DNA of 64,000 nucleotides from Haematococcus lacustris (Eukaryota; Chlorophyta; Chlorophyceae; Chlamydomonadales; Haematococcaceae), in NCBI GenBank assembly GCA_030144725.1, contig JASKMD010000024.1, forward strand, positions 789,080-853,079. The letters run 5' to 3'. A program made the position numbers and the translations under genes. The notes beneath the pieces are model-generated. The model was not told the DNA's origin. It did no database searches and saw nothing but the letters and a program-made list of their open reading frames with translations. This document shows positions 20,601 to 31,206 of this stretch, piece after piece; position 1 is the first letter of the stretch; each line of letters begins with the position of its first letter.

Positions 20601-21477
20601 AGAGGTCCACAGTACTGTAGAGGTCCACAGTACTGTAGAGGTCCACAGTACTGTAGAGGTCCACAGTACTGTAGAGGTCCACAGTACTGTAGAGGTCCAC
20701 AGTACTGTAGAGGTCCACAGTACTGTAGAGGTCCACAGTACTGTAGAGGTCCACAGTACTGTAGAGGTCCACAGTACTATAGAGGTCCACAGTACTGTAG
20801 AGGTCCACAGTACTGTAGAGGTCTACAGTACTGTAGAGGTCAACAGTACTGTAGAGGTCAACAGTACTGTAGAGGTCCACAATACTGTAGAGGTCCACAG
20901 TACTGTAGAGGTCCACAGTACTGTAGAGGTCCACAGTACTGTAGAGGTCCACAGTACTGTAGAGGTCCACAGTACTGTAGAGGTCCACAGTACTGTAGAG
21001 GTCTACAGTACTGTAGAGGTCCACAGTACTGTAGAGGTCCACAGTACTGTAGAGGTCCACAGTACTGTAGAGGTCCACAGTACTGAAGAGGTCCACAGTA
21101 CTATAGAGGTCCACAGTACTGTAGAGGTCCACAGTACTGTAGAGGTCCACAGTACTGTAGAGGTCCACAGTACTGTAGAGGTCCACAGTACTGTAGAGGT
21201 CCACAGTACTGTAGAGGTCCCAACACAGGTCAGGCGTTCAGGGCGCAAGCCAAGCCAGAGGAAGCTTTACCAGGCTCCCCTTCCCACACCGGTGCGCCAG
21301 CAGCGCTCACTTGTTGGCCGGCACCCATCCACTCTTTACTCAGCAGTTGGCCCTCACAACTGGTTTGCGGTAGATGGGGCTAAGCTCACACACCTGCTGG
21401 TGCCCTTCTTCCCGCACAAGGAGGGTGGGGGAGACATGTACTTTGTTCCATTCAGCAACAAATCCATGGACAAGTAG
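17602..21477 (+). CDS. CACTA/tnp2-like transposase gene, five exons
   Basis: Exons: 17602-17745, 18190-18297, 18377-18528, 18598-19449, 21234-21477; junction phases agree and total 1,500 nt (499 residues). The frame is open from 17557, so further 5' exons are possible. The product has [16 protein letters not shown], then [41 protein letters not shown] and [11 protein letters not shown]. This order (Asp block, Pro/Arg block, G-x-K, second D-x-PA(R), Cys pair) resembles the catalytic part of tnp2-type transposases of CACTA (EnSpm) elements, which cut and paste DNA. Residues 190-290 are Gly/Gln-rich and low-complexity. Intron 1 holds a CCCTAN array and intron 4 a 1.7-kb 18-bp minisatellite. Whether the gene is intact is unknown; I found no CACTA termini. 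Confidence 0.5.
17760..18152. repeat. CCCTAR/CCCTAT hexamer arrays in intron 1
   Basis: Blocks of CCCTAA/CCCTAG, then (CCCTAT)n (about 17800-17875), then (CCCTAG)n (about 17918-18150) fill most of the first intron of the transposase-like gene. These are one-base variants of the telomeric hexamer CCCTAA seen at 5287-5329. The opposite strand is G-rich. Confidence 0.9.
19509..21221. repeat. 18-bp minisatellite with CAGTACTG core, about 95 units
   Basis: The unit is GGTCCACAGTACTGTAGA, repeated almost without change for 1.7 kb with rare variants (for example TTCTGT near 20451, CTATAG near 20777). It lies wholly within intron 4 of the transposase-like gene (donor GTGAGT at 19450, acceptor GGTCAG ending 21233). 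As 18 is a multiple of three and the unit has no stop codon in several frames, long artificial reading frames appear on both strands. Confidence 0.95.
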
Positions 21478-21762
21478 GCAACAGGGGCATGCATGAGTCA
21501 CAGACATGTTGAATGACCTTGCAATGTCTGTCAATCATGGTGTAAGTATGAATGGCTCTTACAAGCTCCTTCGTCTATTACTTTGCGCGCCAGCACACGA
21601 CATGATTCATTCATACATCTCATAAACACATCTCATGACCACAACTGTCAGCCGCCAAATCCCATGTGCTTGTACTAGTCGCCAAGACAAGCAGAGTCAC
21701 CATGAAAAGCAAAGGAACGATTGAAATATATGACCTCTAAAAACAGCTTAAGGTTTACCTAC
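21478..21762. other. 3' flank of the transposase-like gene
   Basis: No ORF of note. A TGTAA at about 21541 lies some 65 bases past the TAG stop and could serve as polyadenylation signal. Confidence 0.4.
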
Positions 21763-21868
21763 AGTACTGTGGACCTCTACAGTACTGTGGACCTCTACAG
21801 TACTGTGGACCTCTACAGTACTGTGGACCTCTACAGTACTGTAGACATCTACAGTACTGTAGGTACCT
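21763..21868. repeat. Short CAGTACTG palindrome array
   Basis: Six CTACAGTACTGT units, the first four followed by GGACCT and the last by GACATC and GGTACC. The array directly precedes a dispersed repeat shared with 29145-29285. Confidence 0.9.
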
Positions 21869-22005
21869 CCACTCCAACTGCTCACACACTCAGAAATTCA
21901 ACACGCGCCAAGTGGGGTTGGACTCGCAAAGACAATCCGAGGCGAACCCCATCAAAAAACTACCCCCCTAGGATGTCGAATATTCGCGCTAATTTGCCTG
22001 TGTGT
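21869..22005. repeat. Dispersed repeat next to palindrome array, copy 1
   Basis: About 137 bp beginning CTCCACTCCAACTGCTCACA and ending AATTTGCCTGTGTG recurs at 29147-29283 with few differences. In both places it starts right after the final GGTACCT of a palindrome array, so array and repeat may form one mobile unit end. Confidence 0.8.
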
Positions 22006-22069
22006 AGCTGTCGCGGCTAGCCCTGCCGTTACCTAAGCATCGCGCAGCTAACGCGAACACCTTTGAGTA

Positions 22070-22175
22070 GCAAGGCACTTTTCCAGTAATTGGGGTCAAG
22101 GCTCGCACTTTTCCCGTAATTTTGACAATGCTCGCACTTTTCCCGTAATTGTTGCAAGGCGCGCACTTTTCCCAC
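22070..22175. repeat. Short tandem motif, about 32-bp period
   Basis: GCACTTTTCC-(C/A)-GTAATT recurs four times (22076, 22111, 22134, 22166) separated by AAGGCTC or CAATGCTC-type spacers. Confidence 0.6.
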
Positions 22176-22241
22176 TTCTCACTCCTGCCTGAGTTTGAGT
22201 CCCAAGCTCTTGTCCCAGTCTTCATCGTAGTCTCAGCCATC

Positions 22242-22385
22242 ATGCCCGATAGCATATACACGGTCAGCTGCACCGATGATATGGACGATGAAGTGGATGA
22301 CCAAAGCGACCACGAGTCAGACATCCCTCCGTTCAACCCCCTCCGTTCGAGGTCGCGACTGCACGTCTTGCGGCAGCAAGACTAG
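22242..22385 (+). CDS. Hypothetical 47-residue acidic ORF
   Basis: An ATG at 22242 opens MPDSIYTVSCTDDMDDEVDD..., closed by TAG at 22385. The middle is strongly acidic (DDMDDEVDDQSDHESD) and the end basic (RSRSRLHVLRQQD). A GTGAGA donor-like site follows the stop region at 22390. It may be the first exon of a transposon gene or a chance ORF; no family recognised. Confidence 0.2.
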   Translation: MPDSIYTVSCTDDMDDEVDDQSDHESDIPPFNPLRSRSRLHVLRQQD

Positions 22386-22796
22386 CAGGTGAGAACATTA
22401 TGGTAACCGCGTTGACCATGGTAACCGCGTTGACCAGCATTGGCCTAACTTTGCATCTTGCTCCCACGCAGAATCCCAAGTCGCGCAGCCTAACAATGCA
22501 GTTGCAGCGATCGCGGGTACCTCTGCATCCCACAGCTTGGCTGAAGAGGCATCTCAGCTTGGTCACGCAAGTCGAGCCGTAATTCAGCTGTCGTAGCAAG
22601 CTGAAAATGTCGTTCCGCTGTGGCGACGATGGAGCTCTCCGCGCTTTGGAGTGTCTCAAGGCTATCCTCCATACAGTAGGCGGATGCTGGGTTTCACCCG
22701 ATCTCTGCCATTATCTGACTGCCCCTTGCTGTTGCTATGTGCGGATAATCTCGCTGTCTACCTACCCTGCCCCTTGCCTAGTTGCCCCTTGCCTCT

Positions 22797-23640
22797 AGCT
22801 GCTGCAGCCTGCTTCATACATCCCCTAGCTGCTGCCCATGCCGCATGCTTCACCCTCCACAGCCCCTTGGCTGACCCTGCCACCCATGCCTACTGCCTTT
22901 CCCTGCAACCTACTGCACCTCGTTGCCTGGGAATTATTGCACATGGCTGTTGCCGGACGCGTCATGTCGCCCTAGCTGCTGCCCATGCCGCATGCTTCTC
23001 CCTATGGTGCTGCCTGCCCTCCACAACACCTTGTTGCTGCCTATTGCTGACCCTGCCACCCCTGCCTGTTGCCTTTCCCTGCAACCTACCGCACCTCGTT
23101 GCCTGGGAATTATTGCATGTGGCTGCTGCCAGACGCGTCATGTCGCCCTAGCTGCTGCCCATGCCGCGTGCTACGCCCAGTTGCTGCTGACTGCTGATGC
23201 TGTTACCTCTGGCTGCTTCCCTTCCGTGCGGCCTACTGCCCCTCATTGCCTAGGTAGTAGTGCATATGGCTGCTGCAGGACGCGTCATGTTGCTCTAGCT
23301 GCCGCCCATGCCGCGTGCTACGCCCAGCTGCTGCTGACTCCTGACGCTGTTACCCCTGGCTGCTGCTCTGTGCGGCCTACTGCCCCTCATTGCCTAGGTA
23401 GTAGTGCACATGGCTGCTGCCGGACACGTCATGTTGCTCTAGCTGCCGCCCATGCCGCGTGCTACGCCCAGCTGCTGCTGACTGCTGACCTTGTTACCCC
23501 TGGCTGCTGCTCTGTGCGGCCTACTGCCCCTCATTGCCTAGGTAGTAGTGCACATGGCTGCTGCCGGACGCGTCATGTTGCTCTAGCTGCCGCCCATGCC
23601 TCAACATGCTTAACTCTAGCTGCATAACCTGCTCCCTATT
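22797..23640. repeat. Tandem repeat of 144-176 bp
   Basis: The block CTAGCTGC(T/C)GCCCATGCC recurs at 22972, 23148, 23295, 23439 and 23583 (spacings 176, 147, 144, 144). Each unit also carries ATTGCCTAGG and GGACGCGTCATG-like motifs. One frame stays open through 22923-23627, but its Cys/Ala-rich product simply mirrors the repeat. Confidence 0.8.
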
Positions 23641-23984
23641 TGCGCTTAATCACCATGTGCAGACTGCTCCGGAGTGCCGTATTGCCCTTGCCAATGTTGT
23701 CGCCAATCGCGCGTTTTGTGCAGATTGCTTCAACTGGACGACTGGACTGTTTTTATTTGTGTAGCAAATAACTGCGTGTGGCAGGGTTAGCGCTTTGCGT
23801 CGTAAGTTGTAGGGTGCTCGTTGGTTGAGTTCAGTGTGGTGCACCATTTTCATCTTTCCCGTAAAAGCTGTAATTGTGATTATCAACCCGTAATAGCCCT
23901 CTCACGTCCCGACATCTGTATAATGTCAACTTTACGACTATATAACGATTTGTGATTTTCTCGTAATGGAAAGGGATATCTACA
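23641..23984. other. No gene; flank resembling foldback element ends
   Basis: I see no coding signal. The last part (GTAATGGAAAGGGATATC at 23965-23983) is similar, in inverse orientation, to sequence just right of foldback element 2 (15101-15122), so a related element edge may lie here. Confidence 0.35.
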
Positions 23985-24450
23985 GTACTGTAGGTACCTC
24001 GAGGTACCTCGAGAGACCACTTACAGTACTGTAGGTACCTACAGTACTGTAGACACCTACAGTACTGTAGACATCTACAGTACTGTAGACATCTACAGTA
24101 CTGTAGACATCTACAGTACTGTAGACATCTACAGTACTGTAGACATCTACAGTACTGTAGACATCTACAGTACTGTAGACATCTACAGTACTGTCAGGTA
24201 CCTCGAGGTACCTCGAGAGACCATTTACAGTACTGTAGACATCTACAGTACTGTAGACATCTACAGTACTGTAGGTACCTCGTACGGTACCTCGAGAGAC
24301 CATTTACAGTACTGTAGATGTCCTACAGTACTGTAGACATCTACAGTACTGTAGACATCTACAGTACTGTAGACATTTACAGTACTGTAGACATCTACAG
24401 TACCTCGAGGTACCTCGAGGTACCTCGAGAGACCACTTACAGTACTGTAG
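23981..24450. repeat. CAGTACTG / GGTACC-CTCGAG palindrome array
   Basis: TACAGTACTGTA units are spaced by GACATC, with GGTACCTCGAGGTACC blocks and GAGAGACCACTTA/GAGAGACCATTTA spacers, as in the array at 15433-16069. It ends next to copy B of the segmental duplication, mirroring the left border of copy A. Confidence 0.9.
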
Positions 24451-24456
24451 CCTTTA

Positions 24457-26455
24457 AGCACTTAGAAAAATTCTGAACATCTCACTTGCATTCAGGCATC
24501 CGTCCAACACTTAGTCGCAGCATCGTGTAGCCGGTATTGCAGCGATGGCATCGCACGAGGTTACCCATACTCGCAGCCGCATCTAGCCCATACTCGCAGC
24601 CACATACTCGGCAATCAACCTCGCGGCCACACAGCTGGTCCACAGATGGCATCGCACGAGGTTACCCATACTCGCAGCCACATCTAGCCCATACTCGCAG
24701 CCACATACTCGGCAATCAACCTCGCGGCCACACAGCTGGTCCAGCAGCGCAGAAGCATACCTGTGAGGCAGCTCGGTGCGAGGATCTCACCTCGCAGCCA
24801 GCCTCGCAGCCATTTTCCTCGCAGCCAGCCTCGCAGCCAGTTTCGCAGCCAGCCTCGCAGCCAGCCTCGCAGCCAGCATCGCAGCTAGCCTCGCGGCCAG
24901 TTTCCTCGCAACGATTCTCCGCAATGAATCGCAAGCATTGATGCACCAACGCAAGGCAGGTACAACGTGTTGTGAGCAGCGAAGAGGCCAGACGGACTAT
25001 AGTAAGAGCTTAGGACCAAGGTAAGAGCTTAGAAGGAGCTAGCATTGCGCAGCATAGCCCTTAGTATCCAGCCTAACCGCTACCACACCTGGTTGCTGCA
25101 GGTCTTACAATCACGCCTAGTACCCCCCTGATTACCACCCCCTCCCAGTCCCCCTCACCACCACCACCACCACCACCACCACCACCACCACCACCACCAC
25201 CACCACCACCACCACCACCACCACCACCACCACCACCACCACCACCATTTCATCACCTCCCACAACGTTCCCACTGTTGCCTCCCTTGTGTTCCAGCCCA
25301 GCCCAGCCCAGCCCAGCCCAGCCCAGCCCAGCCCAGCCCAGCCCAGCCCAGCCCAGCCCAGCCCAGCCCAGCCCAGCCCAGCCCAGCCCAGCCCAGCCCA
25401 GCCCAGCCCAGCCCAGCCCAGCCCAGCCCAGCCCAGCCCAGCCCAGCCCAGCCCAGCCCAGCCCAGCCCAGCCCAGCCCAGCCCAGCCCAGCCCAGCCCA
25501 GCCCAGCCCAGCCCAGCCCAGCCCAGCCCAGCCCAGCCCAGCCCAGCCCAGCCCAGCCCAGCCCAGCCCAGCCCAGCCCAGCCCAGCCCAGCCCAGCCCA
25601 GCCCAGCCCAGCCCAGCCCAGCCCAGCCCAGCCCAGCCCAGCCCAGCCCAGCCCAGCCCAGCCCAGCCCAGCCCAGCCCAGCCCAGCCCAGCCCAGCCCA
25701 GCCCAGCCCAGCCCAGCCCAGCCCAGCCCAGCCCAGCCCAGCCCAGCCCAGCCCAGCCCAGCCCAGCCCAGCCCAGCCCAGCCCAGCCCAGCCCAGCCCA
25801 GCCCAGCCCAGCCCAGCCCAGCCCAGCCCAGCCCAGCCCAGCCCAGCCCAGCCCAGCCCAGCCCAGCCCAGCCCAGCCCAGCCCAGCCCAGCCCAGCCCA
25901 GCCCAGCCCAGCCCAGCCCAGCCCAGCCCAGCCCAGCCCAGCCCAGCCCAGCCCAGCCCAGCCCAGCCCAGCCCAGCCCAGCCCAGCCCAGCCCAACCCT
26001 ACTCTCCCACACTGCACTTCCTACTGAGGTGAGGACAAAGGAAGGTGGGTTGTAATGGAGGGCTGCTACACCTGCCCCTCCATCTGCCAGCTCTACATCT
26101 CCCTACTCTATTGGTGAGTGCATCCGGTACCCATGTCCAATGTTTGCTTCCGTTGACAAATCGTCACACCGTTGCCGCAGGTCTTGTGCGCCTACACCCG
26201 AGACTATCAATGCCCTCCCCACTTCTCTCGCCCTCCCCATGGACCTCCCCTTCCCTTCCCTCCCCTTCCTCCCCTTCCTCCCACACACATATACACCACA
26301 CCCCAACAAAAGGTGAGTGCAGGTATGTGGCAACCTGTACCCACCTTAACCGCTAGCATGCCCCTTGTCCCGCTGCAGGATTGATCGTCACACCCTTCCC
26401 CATCCCCTTTTCCTCCCCTTTCCCACGCCCACCACCAACGCCCAGCTTGTCGTCC
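24457..26455. repeat. Segmental duplication, copy B
   Basis: Matches copy A (16077-17531). Differences are mostly in the arrays: (CCA)n at 25156-25248 and (CCCAG)n at 25293-25995, about 140 units against about 25 in copy A. Copy A has one extra CATACTCGCAGCC-type unit near 16330. The right breakpoint is GTCGTCC at 26455, the same motif as in copy A. Confidence 0.9.
25293..25995. repeat. (CCCAG)n pentanucleotide array, about 140 units
   Basis: An almost perfect 700-bp CCCAG array. Both strands are open in all frames (AQPSP and GLGWA products), which are repeat artefacts. Confidence 0.95.
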
Positions 26456-27231
26456 CTCAACTTCCACCTCTACCCACCCCCCACTTCCCCCCTCCCCGTC
26501 ACCTCTCCCCTGACATCTCAGCAGCCAGGAGAAAGCCCACCCCACCCACCCTCTTCCCACCCCTCCCTTCCCCCTCTCCCTCCCTCTCCCCTCCCATACT
26601 TGTCAAGCCTCCTCTTCCCCTCTCCCACCCTTCGATTGACGCGGCATCGCAACCCCCACCTCACCCCACATTCCCTTCCCTACACCCTACACTCCCCACC
26701 GCAGTCCCACCCCACTGGCGCATGGGATATGTTGCCTGGTGTGAGCAGGTAGGAGGCCAGGAGGACCACAAAGGTAAGGCCACGGTGATAGCTAACACAG
26801 TGCCCAGCTTGGTCACCCTACCGCACGTGCACGCCCCTTGGTTGCAGGTCTAGTGGGCACCTCCCTTCCACTTCCCTTTCCCCTACACAACCACCCCCTC
26901 CCAATTCATCCTCCCCCGTCCCCGCCCCCGCCCCCGCCCCCGCTCCCTCCCCCGCCCCCACCCCTACCCATGCCCCCACCCACCCCAACCCATGCCCCCA
27001 ACCCATGCCCCCACCCACCCCAACCCATGCCCCCAACCCACCCCACCCCCGCCCAGCCCAACCCGGTTCACCCTCCCGCCTCCCCACCTCCCGCCTCCCT
27101 GCCTCCCGCCTCCCCGTCTCCCGCCTCCCTGCCTCCCACCACCCGCCTTCCACATCTACCCCCCCTCCCCGCCTTCACTCTTCCACTCCCCCCCCCTTCA
27201 CTCAGCAGCCAAAAGGTAGGTAGGTGCTACA
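26456..27231. repeat. Pyrimidine-rich DNA with intron-like modules
   Basis: C/T tracts (CCCCTCCC, CCCCGCCCCCG) are interrupted by splice-like segments. One runs GCAGGTAGGAGG / AAAGGTAAGG to GGTTGCAGGTCTAGTGGGC (26748-26860) and resembles modules at 17230-17475 and 32240-33770. I see no definite gene. Confidence 0.5.
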
Positions 27232-27573
27232 GTGCCCCTACTATATCTGCTGCTGCTGCTGCCCCCCTACTGCTGCTGCTGCTGCGCCCCTGCTGCTGCT
27301 GCTACGCCCCTGCTGCTGCTGCTGCCCCCCTACTGCTGCTGCTGCTGCCCCCCTGCTGCTGCTGCTGCTGCCCCCCTGCTGCTACTGCTGCTGCGCCCCA
27401 TGCTGCTGCTGCTGCCCCCCTGCTGCTGCTGCTGCCCCCCTGCTGCTGCTGCCCCCCTGCTGCTGCTGCTGCCCCCCTACTGCTGCTGCTGCTGCCCCCC
27501 TGCTGCTGCTGCTGCCCCCCTGCTGCTGCTGCTGCCCCCCCTGCTGCTGCTGCTGCGCCCCATGCTGTTGCTG
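27232..27573. repeat. (CTG)n / GCCCCCC array
   Basis: Blocks of CTGCTGCTG are punctuated by CCCCCC and CTACTG. They abut a palindrome array, as do the similar blocks at 35136-35330 and 36200-36590. Confidence 0.9.
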
Positions 27574-28310
27574 CCTACAGTACTGTAGGTGTCTACAGTA
27601 CTGTAGGTGTCTACAGTACTGTAGGTGTCTACAGTACTGTAGGTGTCTACAATACTGTAGGTGTCTACAGTACTGTAGGTGTCTACAGTACTGTAGATGT
27701 CTACAGTACCGTAGATGTCTACAGTACTGTAGGGGTCTACAGTACTGTAGATGTCTACAGTACTGTAGATGTCTACAGTACTGTAGATGTCTACAGTACT
27801 GTAGGGGTCTACAGTACTGTAGGTGTCTACAGTACTGTAGATGTCTACAGTACTGTAGGTGTCTACAGTACTGTAGATGTCTACAGTACTGTAGATGTCT
27901 ACAGTACTGTAGATGTCTACAGTACTGTAGGTGTCTACAGTACTGTAGGTGTCTACAGTACTGTAGATGTCTACAGTACTGTAGGGGTCTACAGTACTGT
28001 AGATGTCTACAGTACTGTAGATGTCTACAGTACTGTAGGTGTCTACAGTACTGTAGATGTCTACAGCACTGTAGGGGTCTACAGTACTGTAGGTGTCTAC
28101 AGTACTGTAGGGGTCTACAGTACTGTAGATGTCTACAGTACTGTAGATGTCTACAGTACTGTAGATGTCTACAGTACTGTAGACACCTACAGTACTGTAG
28201 GGGTCTACAGTACTGTAGGTGTCTACAGTACTGTAGGGGTCTACAGTACTGTAGGTGTCTACAGTACTGTAGGTGTCTACAGTACTGTAGATGTCTACAG
28301 TACTGTAGGT
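27574..28310. repeat. 18-bp CAGTACTG minisatellite, about 40 units
   Basis: Units are CTACAGTACTGTAGGTGT or the GATGT / GGGGT variants, with one AATACTG, one GTACCG and one GCACTG variant. The mix of spacer variants is not periodic, unlike the uniform array at 19509-21221. Confidence 0.95.
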
Positions 28311-28361
28311 GCCTTCCCCCCATGCATCCTTAACCCCCATGCCCCCTTCACCCCCATGCAG

Positions 28362-28562
28362 GAACAACTCAATGTAGCCCAAGCTCGTTTGCTACCCCGA
28401 CAGTGCTATGCAAATGCGCTGACAACAAAGCGTGCCTATGTTGCGGAGCCCAGCATTATTCAGCCTCTAGGGTTAGGTATCGACCCTGAGACCAGCCCTT
28501 GCAAGAGTCAGAGCCCTTGCCCATACCATGCATGCAGTGATTGGCAGGAGCACAAGTGGTGA
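28362..28562 (+). CDS. Possible terminal exon of an unknown gene
   Basis: A CCCCCATGCAG acceptor-like site ends at 28361, followed by an open frame (EQLNVAQARLLPRQCYANAL...) to TGA at 28560-28562. Three TGTAA motifs follow closely (within 28563-28613), as expected for an algal transcript end. The protein is not low-complexity, but I recognise no family and cannot connect it with an upstream exon across the array. Confidence 0.25.
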   Translation, partial: EQLNVAQARLLPRQCYANALTTKRAYVAEPSIIQPLGLGIDPETSPCKSQSPCPYHACSDWQEHKW

Positions 28563-28613
28563 TGTAATGATGTAGGCTAAGAGTCATGATGTAATGATGT
28601 GAGGTTGGATGTA

Positions 28614-29038
28614 ATGATGGATGGTTGAGGGCCAACCGCAAACAACTTTTGAGGCAACCTCTGCCGCACTCGATATTACACGGGAGGGTGCGGTGCACGA
28701 GGTTGTTGTGATTGCGGGGCATCATCAACATCCACAGCTTTGCGGGAGCTTGCAAGCCGAGGTACCCAGTACAACCGACAGAACGGACCTAGCTTGCGAT
28801 AGAGACGGGCCCCGGCCTTAGACCTTACACATATGTATGTAGCTCCCTATGGCGACCTTATTGCGTGGACACAACTTTCGGCACAAATATCCATATCGAG
28901 CTTGCGGGCCTACGCTTCGACGCCTCTCACTATTTATAGCACGCAGAAGCTGACGGTGCAATCGCGGTAGCAAATGGTGGTTTGAATGTGGAGAACAGCA
29001 TGGTACCCTATTTACAAGAGGCCTTGTCAAATCTGACC
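28614..29038. other. Unrecognised DNA
   Basis: Short open frames only; the longest plausible one (28624-28821, VEGQPQTTFEATSAALDI...) has no ATG and no recognisable motif. Confidence 0.4.
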
Positions 29039-29285
29039 TACAGTACTGTAGACATCTACAGTACTGTAGACATCTACAGTACTGTAGGTGTCTACAGTAC
29101 TGTAGACATCTACAGTACTGTAGACATCTACAGTACTGTAGGTACCTACACTCCAACTGCTCACATACTCAGATTTTCAACAAGCTTCAAGTGGCGTTGG
29201 AGTCGCAAGGACAATCCGAGGCGAACCGCATCAAAAAACTACCCCCCTAGGATGACGAATATCCGCACTAATTTGCCTGTGTGGG
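29039..29285. repeat. Palindrome array plus dispersed repeat, copy 2
   Basis: Six TACAGTACTGTA units (29039-29144) are followed by the same 137-bp sequence as at 21869-22005, beginning ACTCCAACTGCTCACA and ending AATTTGCCTGTGTG. The order and junction are the same as at 21.8 kb. Confidence 0.85.
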
Positions 29286-30493
29286 GTCACTCAAACCAAC
29301 GCCACAAAGCTACTAAACAAGCTCACGAGACACGCGGCAGAAGCAGCCCACACCATTGCCAAAACAAGCTATAGACTTAGAGCTACTAGAAAGGGGGGGG
29401 GGTAGGGGGTCGGTTACTTCTCGAGCTTGATGGTGGGAGCAGGCCGCGCCCCAGGCGGCTGCTCCTTCCTTAATGCACGCCGGTGAATACCGGCGTAGTC
29501 TTCTTCTTCTTTCTTCTTCTTCTTCTTCACTTGGGTCAAAGTGAAATTCTTGGTCATTGTGGTGCTGCAGGACCATCAGCTGGGCCCTCACCCCGAATCA
29601 CTCCTACAATTTAGTCCCTGGTCACCCCCGCCATTGGCCCCGCAATTCACTTTTTGGCACCGTCTATGATCCGCTACATGTAATTCTTCCACCGTTTGGC
29701 TCTACATCTCACAACGGTGTCGCTAGCAGGTTAGGCCCTCTTTTGTCGATTGTACTGCATTGTCTCGACGACATGATTAGCTTCGCAATGTCATTCTCTA
29801 TCTGTTTATATGCGTGTCGCAACAGGAGAGATGAATTGGTGGCCGGAGGCATCTCCGTGCCGAGCAGCCTTTGCTTCCGTCGGACTGGCAACACGCGATT
29901 ACTTCCTAGGCAAGCACGGGGTGTTGTTTCTTAGTGCGTTTTGCATACGATGTCAACACATGCAACCAAATCTGCTGACCTGCACAGGTGTTTGGCTGTT
30001 TTGAGGATCAACACCAAACCAACACCAGCCCAAGGGTCTCCCAAGCAGGAGTGCAGCAAGAGAATCAGCACTTGAAAACAGTGAGCAAGAGGTGAGTAAG
30101 GTTGTAATCTACCTCACCTTGTCTAGGTCAGTTTGATGTGCACGCGCACACTTGCGCAACGCATGACATGCATGAACAGCTGAGGGTAGCACACAATTGT
30201 CGTGAGCCTTAAGATTCAAACAATTAGTACTAATTAATAACCATGTTTTGTGGTGTGTGCCCAAGACCTGGTCGTTGTGATTGTGTGTGCAGGATGCCAA
30301 TAATAAGTCACCCCCATCTCCATCACCGAGCAAGGCAGCAGCGGCGTAGAGCAGCAACCAACAAGGAGGTAGCACCAAGAAGGAGGTACCCTCCCACCCC
30401 CCCCTTAAGTCTAGCCTAGCCCAGCCCAGCCCACCCCAGCCCAGCCTAGCCTAGCCCAGCCCACCCCAGCCAAGCCTAGCCTAGCCCAGCCAA
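29286..30493. other. No recognisable gene, low-complexity patches
   Basis: Contains a (TTC)n patch (29496-29527) and, next to the gap, (CCCAGCC)/(CTAGCC) pentamers (30413-30493). Short ORFs such as 29557-29934 have no family features. Confidence 0.4.
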
Positions 30494-30993
30494 NNNNNNN
30501 NNNNNNNNNNNNNNNNNNNNNNNNNNNNNNNNNNNNNNNNNNNNNNNNNNNNNNNNNNNNNNNNNNNNNNNNNNNNNNNNNNNNNNNNNNNNNNNNNNNN
30601 NNNNNNNNNNNNNNNNNNNNNNNNNNNNNNNNNNNNNNNNNNNNNNNNNNNNNNNNNNNNNNNNNNNNNNNNNNNNNNNNNNNNNNNNNNNNNNNNNNNN
30701 NNNNNNNNNNNNNNNNNNNNNNNNNNNNNNNNNNNNNNNNNNNNNNNNNNNNNNNNNNNNNNNNNNNNNNNNNNNNNNNNNNNNNNNNNNNNNNNNNNNN
30801 NNNNNNNNNNNNNNNNNNNNNNNNNNNNNNNNNNNNNNNNNNNNNNNNNNNNNNNNNNNNNNNNNNNNNNNNNNNNNNNNNNNNNNNNNNNNNNNNNNNN
30901 NNNNNNNNNNNNNNNNNNNNNNNNNNNNNNNNNNNNNNNNNNNNNNNNNNNNNNNNNNNNNNNNNNNNNNNNNNNNNNNNNNNNNNNNNNNNN
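30494..30993. other. Assembly gap, 500 N
   Basis: Exactly 500 undetermined bases between a CCCAGCC-type array and a (GGGA)n array. The round length suggests a placeholder, so the true distance is unknown. Confidence 0.99.
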
Positions 30994-31206
30994 GAGGGAG
31001 GGAGGGAGGGAGGGAGGGAGGGAGGGAGGGAGGGAGGGAGGGAGGGGAGGGAGGGAGGGAGGGAGGGAGGGAGGGACTTGGAGGTGGTGGTGGCAAAGGG
31101 AAAGGGTAACACCGTAAGTCCTGCAACAACACAAAAGGCACGCCAGTGGTTAAGCTAGGTAGAGGGAAGCCACATACCTGCCAGTGGTTAAGCTAGGTAG
31201 AGGGAG
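30994..31206. repeat. (GGGA)n array and a short direct repeat
   Basis: (GAGG)n runs from 30994 to 31075. A 25-bp sequence starting CCAGTGGTTAAGCTAGGTAG occurs twice (about 31144 and 31180). Confidence 0.85.

Noticed and set aside
18949..21204. A 751-codon minus-strand frame and a 675-codon plus-strand frame with hexapeptide repeats
   Set aside because: Both exist only because the 18-bp repeat is a multiple of three and lacks stops in those frames; the array lies in an intron of the transposase-like gene.
12914..21868. CRISPR array
   Set aside because: Units are uniform or vary only in short 6-bp spacers, with no unique spacers, no leader and no cas genes; the organism is eukaryotic.
25155..26032. 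Long AQPSP, GLGWA and poly-Trp frames
   Set aside because: Translations of (CCCAG)n and (CCA)n arrays, open on both strands at once.
27224..28562. Long frames made of CTG and TACAGTACTGTA repeats
   Set aside because: Repeat-driven; only the last 67 codons (28362-28562) have non-repetitive composition and are listed separately at low confidence.
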